Shown: piece after piece, positions 57,123 through 64,000 of the stretch
Layout of the letters: every line of letters starts with the position of its first letter
Numbering within the stretch: the stretch's first letter is position 1
Assembly: GCF_014652855.1 (NCBI RefSeq)
Contig: NZ_BMZP01000001.1
Span: forward strand, 1-64,000
Direction: 5' to 3'
Source: Novosphingobium pokkalii
GTDB lineage: Bacteria > Pseudomonadota > Alphaproteobacteria > Sphingomonadales > Sphingomonadaceae
DNA: 64,000 bases
The notes under the pieces: generated by a model
Told to the model about the DNA's origin: nothing
Database searches by the model: none
What the model saw: the letters and a program-made list of their open reading frames with translations, nothing else
Translations under genes and position numbers: made by a program

Positions 57123-57410
57123 ATGCCGCGCGACGATGGCGCCGAGCCGGCCTGCTGGCTGTGCGGCCGGCCGCTGGGGCGCAAGCGGGAATGGCACCAT
57201 CCGGTGCCGAAAAGCCGGGGCGGACGCGATGTGGTGCCGTTGCACCCCATCTGTCATCGCACGATCCACGCCTGTTTCGACAATGCCAGGCTGGCACGGA
57301 TCGGGTGGGATCGGGCTGCGTTGTCGCAGGACGCAGCCCTGAACCGGTTTTTGGGGTGGATCGCGAACAAGCCGCCCGATTTCCACGCCCGGACCGCACC
57401 GCGGCGCTGA
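57123..57410 (+). CDS. Small HNH endonuclease
   Basis: A 95-aa HNH protein. The motif contains CWLCGRPL, EWHHPVPKSRGG and HPICHRTIHACF: a Cys2 pair near residue 13, the central His-His and a final Cys/His group. Starts at 57123 (with AAGGG upstream), 57087 and 57012 are possible; 57123 puts the zinc motif near the N-terminus as in similar short proteins. No methylase or phage gene lies beside it. The target is unknown. Confidence 0.8.
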   Translation: MPRDDGAEPACWLCGRPLGRKREWHHPVPKSRGGRDVVPLHPICHRTIHACFDNARLARIGWDRAALSQDAALNRFLGWIANKPPDFHARTAPRR

Positions 57411-57449
57411 GGGAAGCGCCTGGGTGCGTGGCAATCAAATGCGTGGCAA

Positions 57450-58277
57450 TCAGATGCGGGCCGCGAAAAGATAGCCTTCGCCGCGCACGGTGCGGATCAG
57501 CGCGCCGCCACCATGGCGCACGAGCTTGGCGCGCAGGCGCGATACGGCCACGTCGATGGCGCGGTCGAACGCTTCGGCTTCATCGCCGTGCACCAGGCGC
57601 AGCAGGGCTTCACGGCTGACGACCTGGCCGGCGTGGGCGGCCAGCGCGTGCAGCAGCTTGAATTCGCCGCTGGTCAGATCGACGTCACGGCCAGCGGCAT
57701 CGCGCACCACGTAGAACGTGGGATCGAGCACCCACCCGGCGAAAGTCAGCACCGGGGTGGCGGCAGCGCGCGCGCTGGCGGCATGGCCACGGCGCAGCAC
57801 GACGCGCAGGCGGGCCAGCAACTCGCGCGGGTTGAACGGCTTGGCCAAGTAATCGTCGGCACCCAGTTCCAGGCCGACGATGCGGTCGATGTCGCTGGCC
57901 ACGGCCGAGAGCAGCATGACCGGCGGCGTGCCGGGCTGTTCGGCCATTTCGCGCAGCAGGCCGAGCGAATCTTCGCCACGGGCCATCACATCGAGGATCA
58001 CGGCATCGATCGGCTCCTGGGCGACAAGCTGGCGCAGTTCGGTGCCGTTCGCGACTGCGATCACGTGCATGCCCTGGCCTTCCAGGTATTCGCGCAGCAT
58101 GTCGCGGGTCTGCTGGTCTTCGTCGAGCACGGCGATGCGCGCATCGTGGGTGCGGCGCGGGGCCTGTTCATACCCGTTGGCGGGAGCGGCGATCATCGCA
58201 TCGTTGCGGGCAAAGCGCAGGGCACCGGGATGATTGGTGGTCGGGTTGGGGCGGAGTTCGGAGTGTGCAAGGGCCAT
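57450..58277 (-). CDS. OmpR/PhoB-type response regulator
   Basis: A two-domain regulator (275 aa as listed). The receiver has the acidic start VLDEDQQ, the phospho-acceptor Asp in ILDVMARGED and Lys in LAKPFNP. The C-terminal winged helix ends in IRTVRGEGYLFAARI. No histidine kinase gene is adjacent. The start is uncertain: ATG 58277 has only a weak GGA upstream, and ATG 58196 (248 aa) would begin just before the receiver. The extra N-terminal stretch reads like non-conserved sequence, so 58196 may be correct. Confidence 0.9.
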   Translation of the reverse strand: MALAHSELRPNPTTNHPGALRFARNDAMIAAPANGYEQAPRRTHDARIAVLDEDQQTRDMLREYLEGQGMHVIAVANGTELRQLVAQEPIDAVILDVMARGEDSLGLLREMAEQPGTPPVMLLSAVASDIDRIVGLELGADDYLAKPFNPRELLARLRVVLRRGHAASARAAATPVLTFAGWVLDPTFYVVRDAAGRDVDLTSGEFKLLHALAAHAGQVVSREALLRLVHGDEAEAFDRAIDVAVSRLRAKLVRHGGGALIRTVRGEGYLFAARI

Positions 58278-58410
58278 TCGTCAGGGTCCATCAGTGGGAG
58301 GGGAGGGATGAGGGACACCCGCTAAACGGGGCCGTCCGGAAAACCCTTCGCGGGAAATTTCTTTTTCTTGCGGTTCGCGGGTCTTTCCTGCCAAAGATGT
58401 ACCACCGGTG

Positions 58411-58428
58411 AATGCAATCGATTGTTGT
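58411..58428. promoter_or_regulatory. Candidate LacI-type operator upstream of the sugar operon
   Basis: AATGCAATCGATTGTTGT has a 10-bp perfect palindrome (58415-58424) centred on CG, the pattern of LacI-family operators. It lies 65 bases before the MFS transporter start, and a LacI-type regulator is encoded at the other end of the cluster. Confidence 0.55.
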
Positions 58429-58492
58429 AACGTCCCGCACTCTGTGCCATGGTGCGCAAGGAAGGGCCGATGAAGCCCGTTGGGAGAGCGTG

Positions 58493-59929
58493 ATGGAAAT
58501 TGCCCGCAACCCGGCCGAAATCGGGCCGAGCCAGGATCAGGCAGGGGCCGTTGGCCCGGGTCCGGTGCGGCCGCATCTCTCGCTCGCGCGCATTCTCGAA
58601 ATGAATCTCGGGTTCCTTGGCCTGCAATTCAGCTTTGGCTTGCAGCAGGGCAACATGGGGCCGATCTACAGCTATCTGGGGGCGAACGAGGCGCAATTGC
58701 CGCTGCTCAGCCTGGCCGGGCCGATCACCGGGCTGCTGGTGCAGCCGTTGATCGGGGCGCTTTCCGATCGCACCGCCGGCCGCTGGGGCCGACGCACCCC
58801 TTACTTCCTGGTTGGTGCGGTGCTGTGCGCGCTGGGGCTGTTCCTGATGCCGCTGTCATCCTCGGTGCTGATGGCCGCGTCGCTGCTATGGCTGCTCGAT
58901 GCGGGCAACAACATCACCATGGAACCATACCGCGCCTATGTCTCGGATCGGCTGAATCCCAACCAGCGGCAGACCGGCTTCCTGTCGCAGAGCGCGTTCA
59001 CCGGGCTTGCGCAGATGCTGGCGTTCCTGACCCCGTCGATCCTCGTTGGCGTGGGCATGAACCAGGATTGGGTCGATGCCCATGGCATTCCCTATACGGT
59101 GCGCGTGGTGTTCACGCTGGGCGCGGTGCTTTCGCTCGCCACGATCCTGTGGTCGGTGTGGCGCGTGCCCGAACTGCCGCTCACCGCGCAGGAGCGCGCG
59201 CATATCGAGGCCGCGCCCAAGGGTTTTGGCGCTGCGCTGGCCGAGATTGCCGATGCCATCCGCACGATGCCGGTGGCCATGCGCAAGCTGGGGCTGATGA
59301 GCCTGTTCCAGTGGTCGGCGATGTCCGGCTATTGGCTCTACGTGACCTATTCGATCGCGCGCACGGTCTATCACACCGCCGATGCGCACAGTTCCGCGTT
59401 TCACAGCGCGGTGCTGACCAATGGCGAGATGGCCGCATTCTATAACGGCATTTCGTTCGTAACCGCCTTTGCCATGGTGCCGCTGGTGCGGCGCATCGGG
59501 CCGGGGCCGCTGCACGCGCTGTGCCTGATGGCCGGGGGCCTGGGCATGCTGGCCCTGCCGCACATTGCGGACAAGGCGCTGCTGTTTGTGCCGGCGGTTG
59601 GCGTGGGCCTGGCCTGGGGCAGCATCATGGGCAATCCCTATGCCATTCTCACCAATTCCATCCCGCCCGCCCGCACCGGGGTCTACATGGGCATTTTCAA
59701 CATGATGATCGTGATTCCCATGCTGCTGTTCGCGGTGGTGATGAGCGAGCTGGACCTGGGCTTCATCAAGCTGGGCCTGGGAGTCTATGCCCATGTGCTG
59801 CACAGCGATCCGGGCAACATGCTGTCGCTGTGCGGGGGGCTGCTGATCGCGGCGGCGCTGTCGGTGCTGTGGGTGCGCGAAGGGCGGCCGCAGGCCCTGC
59901 GCCTGGCCGAAGCGGCGGCCGGGGCATGA
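58493..59929 (+). CDS. MFS sugar transporter, sucrose/SLC45-like
   Basis: A 478-aa inner-membrane transporter with twelve hydrophobic spans. The motif GALSDRTAGRWGRRTPYFLVG after the second span is the MFS loop 2-3 signature in the form found in sucrose and glycoside:proton symporters. Given GH36 and GH68 enzymes downstream, uptake of sucrose or raffinose-type sugars is likely. GGGAG lies 6 bases before ATG 58493. It overlaps the GH36 gene by 4 bases (ATGA). Confidence 0.92.
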   Translation: MEIARNPAEIGPSQDQAGAVGPGPVRPHLSLARILEMNLGFLGLQFSFGLQQGNMGPIYSYLGANEAQLPLLSLAGPITGLLVQPLIGALSDRTAGRWGRRTPYFLVGAVLCALGLFLMPLSSSVLMAASLLWLLDAGNNITMEPYRAYVSDRLNPNQRQTGFLSQSAFTGLAQMLAFLTPSILVGVGMNQDWVDAHGIPYTVRVVFTLGAVLSLATILWSVWRVPELPLTAQERAHIEAAPKGFGAALAEIADAIRTMPVAMRKLGLMSLFQWSAMSGYWLYVTYSIARTVYHTADAHSSAFHSAVLTNGEMAAFYNGISFVTAFAMVPLVRRIGPGPLHALCLMAGGLGMLALPHIADKALLFVPAVGVGLAWGSIMGNPYAILTNSIPPARTGVYMGIFNMMIVIPMLLFAVVMSELDLGFIKLGLGVYAHVLHSDPGNMLSLCGGLLIAAALSVLWVREGRPQALRLAEAAAGA

Positions 59930-62040
59930 CCGCGATGAGCAACGGCATGCTCGACCTGGCAAGCGGCGGCGCGATGATCGTGCTGGAGCCGCGCGCCGGC
60001 CGCGCGCCGGCCTGGCGCCATTGGGGCGCGGCGGCGGACCTGGCCGGCTTGCCGCCGCTGGCGCAGGCGCGCGGGCCTGCCTCGTTTTCGTTCGATCAGG
60101 ATGTGCCGTTCGACACCGCGCCGGTCGGCGGGCTGGGCTGGTTCGGCCCGGCGGCGCTGGCGCTGCGCGATGCGACGGGCGCGGCGCTCGATGTGTCATG
60201 GACCGATTGCGACTGGGCGCGCACCGGCGATGGCGTGATGATCCGCCTGGAAGACGGGCTGCGCGGTCTGCGCCTGGTGCAGACCATCCTGGCAGACGGG
60301 CAGGGCGGCTTCCGCATCGGCGCGACGCTGACCAACAACGGCCCGGCGGCGGTCTCGCTCGATTGGCTGGCCAGTGCCGCCTTGCCCCTGCCGGCAGACG
60401 CGGCGCGGCTGGTGTCGTGGCGCGGGCGGCACAATGCCGAACTGGTCGAGCAGAACGAGCCGATGCCGGCCCATGCCTGGCTGCGCGAAGGGCGGCGCGG
60501 GCTGGCCGGGCACGGCGGTCCGCCGGGCGTGTTCGTGCTGGGCGAGGGCGCCGGCCATGCGCAGGGCCGCGTTCACGCGCTGCAACTGTGCTGGTCAGGC
60601 GACAGCCTGATCCGCGTGGAGCGCGACGACGAGGGGTTCTTCACCCTGATGGCCGGGGCGCACCTGCAACCCGGCGAAGTCACCCTGTCGCCAGGCGAGA
60701 GCTGGGCCGCGCCCGAAGCGATCGCGGCCTTTTCCAGCACGGGGCGCAATGGCGCGACGCGCGTGTTCCACGCCGCCGTGCGCGCCATGGTGCGCTGGCC
60801 GGGTGGGGCCATGCCCATCCGCAAGGTGCATCTCAATTCCTGGGAAGCCTGCTACTTCGATCACGACGAAGCGCGCATCCTGGCCTTGGCCGAGGCGGCG
60901 GCACAGATCGGTATCGAGCGCTTCGTGCTCGACGATGGCTGGTTTGTGGGCCGTAACGACGACACCGCCGGGTTGGGGGACTGGACGCCCGATCCCGCCA
61001 AGTATCCGCATGGCCTGGCGCCGCTGGCCCGCAAGATCACCGCCATGGGCATGGAATTCGGCCTGTGGGTCGAACCGGAAATGATCAACCCGGATAGCGA
61101 TCTCTATCGCGCGCATCCCGATTGGGCGCTGGCGACACCGGGCCGGGACCGCCCCACCGCGCGCCACCAGTTGGTGCTCGACCTGTCGCAGGCGGCTGTG
61201 CGCGATTACCTGTTTGCCTGTCTCGACCGCCTGCTGCGCGAAGTTCCGATCGGCTACCTGAAGTGGGACCACAATCGCGACCTGGCCCCGGCTGGCGGCG
61301 CGGCACAGGTGCGCGGGCTTTATGACCTGCTCGCCCGCCTGCGCGCGGCCCATCCGGGCGTGGAGATCGAGGCTTGCGCCGGGGGCGGCGGGCGCAGCGA
61401 CGCCGGGATGGCGCCCTTCGTGCACCGCTATTGGACCAGCGACAATATCGACGCGGTCAGCCGGGTGAGCATCCAGCGCGGTTTCCTGGCCTTCCTGCCG
61501 CCCGAAATGATGGGCAGCCATGTCGGCGCCAGCCCGGCGCATGCCACCGGCCGGGCGCAGGCGCTGCCGTTCCGCGCCGCCGTGGCGATGCCGGGGCACT
61601 TTGGCGTGGAGATGGATCCGCGCACGCTCACCCCGGCCGAACGCGAGGATCTGGCCGGATGGATCGCATTCCATCGCCAGTGGCGCGATCGGCTGCATGG
61701 CGGCCAGGTTTGGCTGGGCGAGGCGCCCGACGGCCTGGTGTGGCAGGCGCAGGGAACGCCCGAAAATCACCTGCTGTTCGTGATCCGCCGCGATCCCGCG
61801 CAGGATCGTCGCCCGCAGCCGCTGCGCCTGCCGCATCTGGCTGGCCAAGGTTCTTGCACCGTGCGCCTGCTGCGCCTTGCCGGCGGAGCGGATGGCCATG
61901 CCGCGCCAACCACTGCGCTGCATCAGGCCATGGGGGCCACGCCGCTGATCGTTTCCGGCGGTTGGCTGGCCGAGGCCGGCCTGCCGCTGCCGCCGATGAA
62001 TGCCCAGACCGTGGCGATCTTTCATGTCGAGGCCGGATAG
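59926..62040 (+). CDS. GH36 alpha-galactosidase
   Basis: A 704-aa family 36 glycosidase that removes alpha-1,6-linked galactose from raffinose, stachyose or melibiose. The nucleophile is Asp448 in YLKWDHNRD and the acid/base Asp506 in YWTSDNIDA; EACAGGGGRSDAGM lies between. Residues 1-290 form the N-terminal beta-domain. There is no signal peptide, so it should act in the cytoplasm on imported sugar. It starts inside the end of the transporter gene. Confidence 0.94.
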   Translation: MTAMSNGMLDLASGGAMIVLEPRAGRAPAWRHWGAAADLAGLPPLAQARGPASFSFDQDVPFDTAPVGGLGWFGPAALALRDATGAALDVSWTDCDWARTGDGVMIRLEDGLRGLRLVQTILADGQGGFRIGATLTNNGPAAVSLDWLASAALPLPADAARLVSWRGRHNAELVEQNEPMPAHAWLREGRRGLAGHGGPPGVFVLGEGAGHAQGRVHALQLCWSGDSLIRVERDDEGFFTLMAGAHLQPGEVTLSPGESWAAPEAIAAFSSTGRNGATRVFHAAVRAMVRWPGGAMPIRKVHLNSWEACYFDHDEARILALAEAAAQIGIERFVLDDGWFVGRNDDTAGLGDWTPDPAKYPHGLAPLARKITAMGMEFGLWVEPEMINPDSDLYRAHPDWALATPGRDRPTARHQLVLDLSQAAVRDYLFACLDRLLREVPIGYLKWDHNRDLAPAGGAAQVRGLYDLLARLRAAHPGVEIEACAGGGGRSDAGMAPFVHRYWTSDNIDAVSRVSIQRGFLAFLPPEMMGSHVGASPAHATGRAQALPFRAAVAMPGHFGVEMDPRTLTPAEREDLAGWIAFHRQWRDRLHGGQVWLGEAPDGLVWQAQGTPENHLLFVIRRDPAQDRRPQPLRLPHLAGQGSCTVRLLRLAGGADGHAAPTTALHQAMGATPLIVSGGWLAEAGLPLPPMNAQTVAIFHVEAG

Positions 62041-62114
62041 ATGATCCGGCCCACCCCCCACCGCCTGTTCCACCCCGCCTTGCGCGCCTGACGCGCCAAC
62101 CTGCACGAGGTCGC

Positions 62115-63275
62115 ATGTCCGCCGATAACCTCTCTTCACCCGCCGTTGCGCAAACGATTGCTGAGCCGGTCAGCCGTCCGCCGAGCCGCTGGGAGCCGCA
62201 GGGCTATGACCCGCTGCCCGAGATTCCGCTGGTGACCGCCGCCGATGTTGCGCCCATCATGCCGGGGCTGGACTTGTGGGACTGCTGGCCGCTGGCGCAC
62301 GAAGATGGCCGCACCGCGGTTCACGCCGGGCGGACCTGGTGGTTTTTCCTCAGCGCGCCGTGTTTCCCCGATCCGGTGCAGCGGCATGACGTGGCGCGCA
62401 TCCGCCTGTTGTCGCATGGCGAGGATGGCTGGCGCGATCATGGCAATGCCTTGCCCGACGGGCTCAATCCCGGCACGCGCGAATGGGCCGGGTGTGCCGT
62501 GGTGATGGATGATGGCGTGTCCGTCACGCTGTTCTACACCGTGGCCGGCCGGCGCGGTGGCGCGTTCTCCTATGAACAGCGCCTGTTCGCCGTGCCCGGC
62601 ACGCTCGATGCCGATGGTCCCGGACAGTGGCAGGAACCTGTCGAGATCGTGGCTGCCGATGGCGTGCGCTACATCGCCGATCGGCAGGAAATCACCAACC
62701 CGGCGCCGGGCTCGATCAAGGGCTTCCGCGATCCGGCCTGGTTCCGCGATCCGGCCACGGGGAAGGCCCATGTGGTGTTCACCGCCAGCGCGGCGTGGAG
62801 CGACAATCCGCACAATGGCCTGGTGGGCCTCGCCACGCTGACCGACGCGGGCTGGGTGCTGGAAGATCCGCTGGTCGAGGCGATCGGCACGAACAACGAA
62901 ATGGAGCGCCCCTGCGTGGTGTGGCGCGACGGCCGCTATTACCTGTTCTGGTCCACCCAGCGCCATACCTTTGCGCCGGGCGCAGTGGCCGGGCCGAACG
63001 GGCTTTACGGCATGGTGGCCGAAAGCCTGACCGGGCCCTGGCGCCCGATCAACGGCAGTGCGCTGGTGGCTCCCAATCCGGCGGGAGAGCCGGGCCAGAC
63101 TTATAGCTGGTGGGTGACGGGCGAACGCACCGTTTGGAGCTTCATCGACTATTGGGGCATGAACGGGCGCAAGCTGGCCGATCACCCCGAGCTGCTGCGT
63201 GCCCAGTTCGGCGGCACGCCGGCGCCGGTGTTCAGCCTGGCGTTCGACGGCGACCGCGTCACGGTTGCCGGTTGA
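62115..63275 (+). CDS. GH68 levansucrase/sucrose-splitting enzyme
   Basis: A five-bladed beta-propeller of glycoside hydrolase family 68 (386 aa). The nucleophile is Asp56 in LWDCWPL, the transition-state stabiliser Asp206 in FRDPAWF, and the acid/base Glu264 in NEMERPCVV, all in the GH68 order (Zymomonas-type). Family enzymes split sucrose and make levan or fructo-oligosaccharides. No Sec signal peptide is visible. CGAGG lies 5 bases before ATG 62115. Together with GH36 it would degrade raffinose fully after uptake. Confidence 0.93.
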   Translation: MSADNLSSPAVAQTIAEPVSRPPSRWEPQGYDPLPEIPLVTAADVAPIMPGLDLWDCWPLAHEDGRTAVHAGRTWWFFLSAPCFPDPVQRHDVARIRLLSHGEDGWRDHGNALPDGLNPGTREWAGCAVVMDDGVSVTLFYTVAGRRGGAFSYEQRLFAVPGTLDADGPGQWQEPVEIVAADGVRYIADRQEITNPAPGSIKGFRDPAWFRDPATGKAHVVFTASAAWSDNPHNGLVGLATLTDAGWVLEDPLVEAIGTNNEMERPCVVWRDGRYYLFWSTQRHTFAPGAVAGPNGLYGMVAESLTGPWRPINGSALVAPNPAGEPGQTYSWWVTGERTVWSFIDYWGMNGRKLADHPELLRAQFGGTPAPVFSLAFDGDRVTVAG

Positions 63276-63283
63276 GGCCGAGG

Positions 63284-63315
63284 GAGAGCGGGGGGCAATG
63301 CCCCCTCGCTCTCCG
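63284..63315. terminator. Bidirectional hairpin between GH68 gene and LacI-type regulator
   Basis: A long GC-rich stem (GGAGAGC...GGGGC pairing with GCCCC...GCTCTCC) lies between two convergent stop codons. It lacks a clear T run. Confidence 0.6.
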
Positions 63316-63336
63316 CAAAGCACTTGGTTCTTCTGA

Positions 63337-64000
63337 TCAGGCGCTTTCGCGCACCACCAGTTCCGGCGCCATGATCGTGGAGGCGGTTTCCACCCCGGCG
63401 ATGCGCTGGGTGAGCAGATCGACCATCGCGCGGGCGCCGCCGGCAATGTCCTGCCGCACGGTGGTGAGGCGCGGGACGGTCTGTGTGGCGATCGGCACAT
63501 CGTCGAACCCGGTGACCGCCACATCCTGCGGCACGCGCACGCCGCGTTCGTGCAGCAGGCGCAGCGTGGTCATGGCGATCACGTCTGACGCGCAGACGAT
63601 GCCATCGAGTTGCTGGCCGAGGGCATTAAGGTGCCCGGCCACTTGCTCGGGAATTTCCTCGTTCGAGAGGTGGGTGGAGCAGGCGACGATCTCCGCTGCG
63701 CCGGGGCAGGCGGCGACGGCTTCCTGCGCGCCGGCCAGGCGGTCGGCGATTTCCGGAGCCCCGGTATCGCCGAAGAACACTAGCCTGCGCTTGCCCTGGT
63801 CCAGCAGGCGCTGCGCCGCGAGGCGGCCACCGAGGCGGTTGTCGGTGCCCACCGTGCAATGGATCTGGCCAGCGCGGTGGCTGCCCCACACCACCATCGG
63901 CAGGTAGCGCTCAGCGACGCGCTCGATCGCGTCCATCTGGTTGGACTGGCCGATGACCAGGGCGCCATCGAGCATGCCGGAATCGACGATGCGATCGAGC
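63337..64000 (-). CDS. LacI-family regulator, C-terminal part (cut by window end)
   Basis: The C-terminal effector-binding domain of a LacI/GalR repressor; the N-terminal helix-turn-helix lies beyond base 64000. Family segments are GTDNRLGGRLAAQRLLDQG, DGIVCASDVIAMTTLRLLHERGV and VAVTGFDDVP with PRLTTVRQD. It is convergent with the sugar operon and is the natural candidate to bind the CG-centred palindrome before the transporter gene. Confidence 0.92.
   Translation of the reverse strand, partial: LDRIVDSGMLDGALVIGQSNQMDAIERVAERYLPMVVWGSHRAGQIHCTVGTDNRLGGRLAAQRLLDQGKRRLVFFGDTGAPEIADRLAGAQEAVAACPGAAEIVACSTHLSNEEIPEQVAGHLNALGQQLDGIVCASDVIAMTTLRLLHERGVRVPQDVAVTGFDDVPIATQTVPRLTTVRQDIAGGARAMVDLLTQRIAGVETASTIMAPELVVRESA

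Overview
The window is about 64 kb of high-GC (mid-60s percent by eye), gene-dense chromosome from an alphaproteobacterium, most probably a member of the Sphingomonadales such as Novosphingobium or a close relative. The evidence is a Shemin-type hemA, a CcrM-type GANTC methylase next to rnhB, a three-part pntAA/pntAB/pntB transhydrogenase preceded by an aa3-oxidase subunit IV peptide, split gcvPA/gcvPB, a crtY-crtI-crtB carotenoid operon, and short dispersed palindromes of the kind scattered through sphingomonad genomes. No rRNA, tRNA, CRISPR array, prophage or transposase was seen. The genus call is inference.

Layout. 0.6-10 kb: exported catalase-peroxidase (katG), convergent hemA, then murI, plsY-dprA and topA. 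10-13 kb: two tandem paralogous multi-span membrane proteins resembling GT39 glycosyltransferases. 13-19 kb: lepB-rnc-era operon (rnc apparently starts at CTG), pgi and gor. 19-29.5 kb: an SDR reductase, a b561/molybdopterin oxidoreductase pair, the carotenoid operon crtY-crtI-LOG-crtB, and a Fur-box-controlled TonB receptor with a PepSY membrane protein. 29.6-37 kb: TPP riboswitch and thiC, small envelope and stress proteins (glycine-zipper lipoprotein, OsmC), a PhnA-like protein, dapD with a HAD phosphatase, and a lipoprotein sugar dehydrogenase. 37-46 kb: rnhB and ccrM separated by a dense cluster of nine GANTC sites, folP, a block of nested inverted repeats, an NtrC-like regulator with an altered GAFTGA loop, and the pnt operon interrupted by a DUF559 nuclease gene flanked by 52-bp inverted repeats. 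46-54 kb: an aspartate-racemase-like gene, dgt, an NAD(P)-binding protein, then a tandem glycine riboswitch and gcvT-gcvH-gcvPA-gcvPB. 54-64 kb: entericidin, a DMT transporter, cpaF, HNH nuclease, an OmpR-type regulator, and a sugar cluster of MFS transporter, GH36 alpha-galactosidase, GH68 levansucrase and a LacI-type regulator cut by the window end.

Genes that work together: lepB/rnc/era (secretion and RNA processing, one transcript); crtY/crtI/crtB (carotenoid synthesis); TonB receptor plus PepSY protein (iron uptake); pntAA/AB/B (proton-driven NADPH formation); gcvTHP under glycine control; and transporter, GH36 and GH68, which together would take up and split raffinose-type sugars and sucrose. 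The most unusual items are the repeat-flanked nuclease cassette that keeps pnt translational coupling on both sides, the GANTC cluster in front of ccrM, the non-canonical rnc start, and several enzymes or regulators that lack a key residue.
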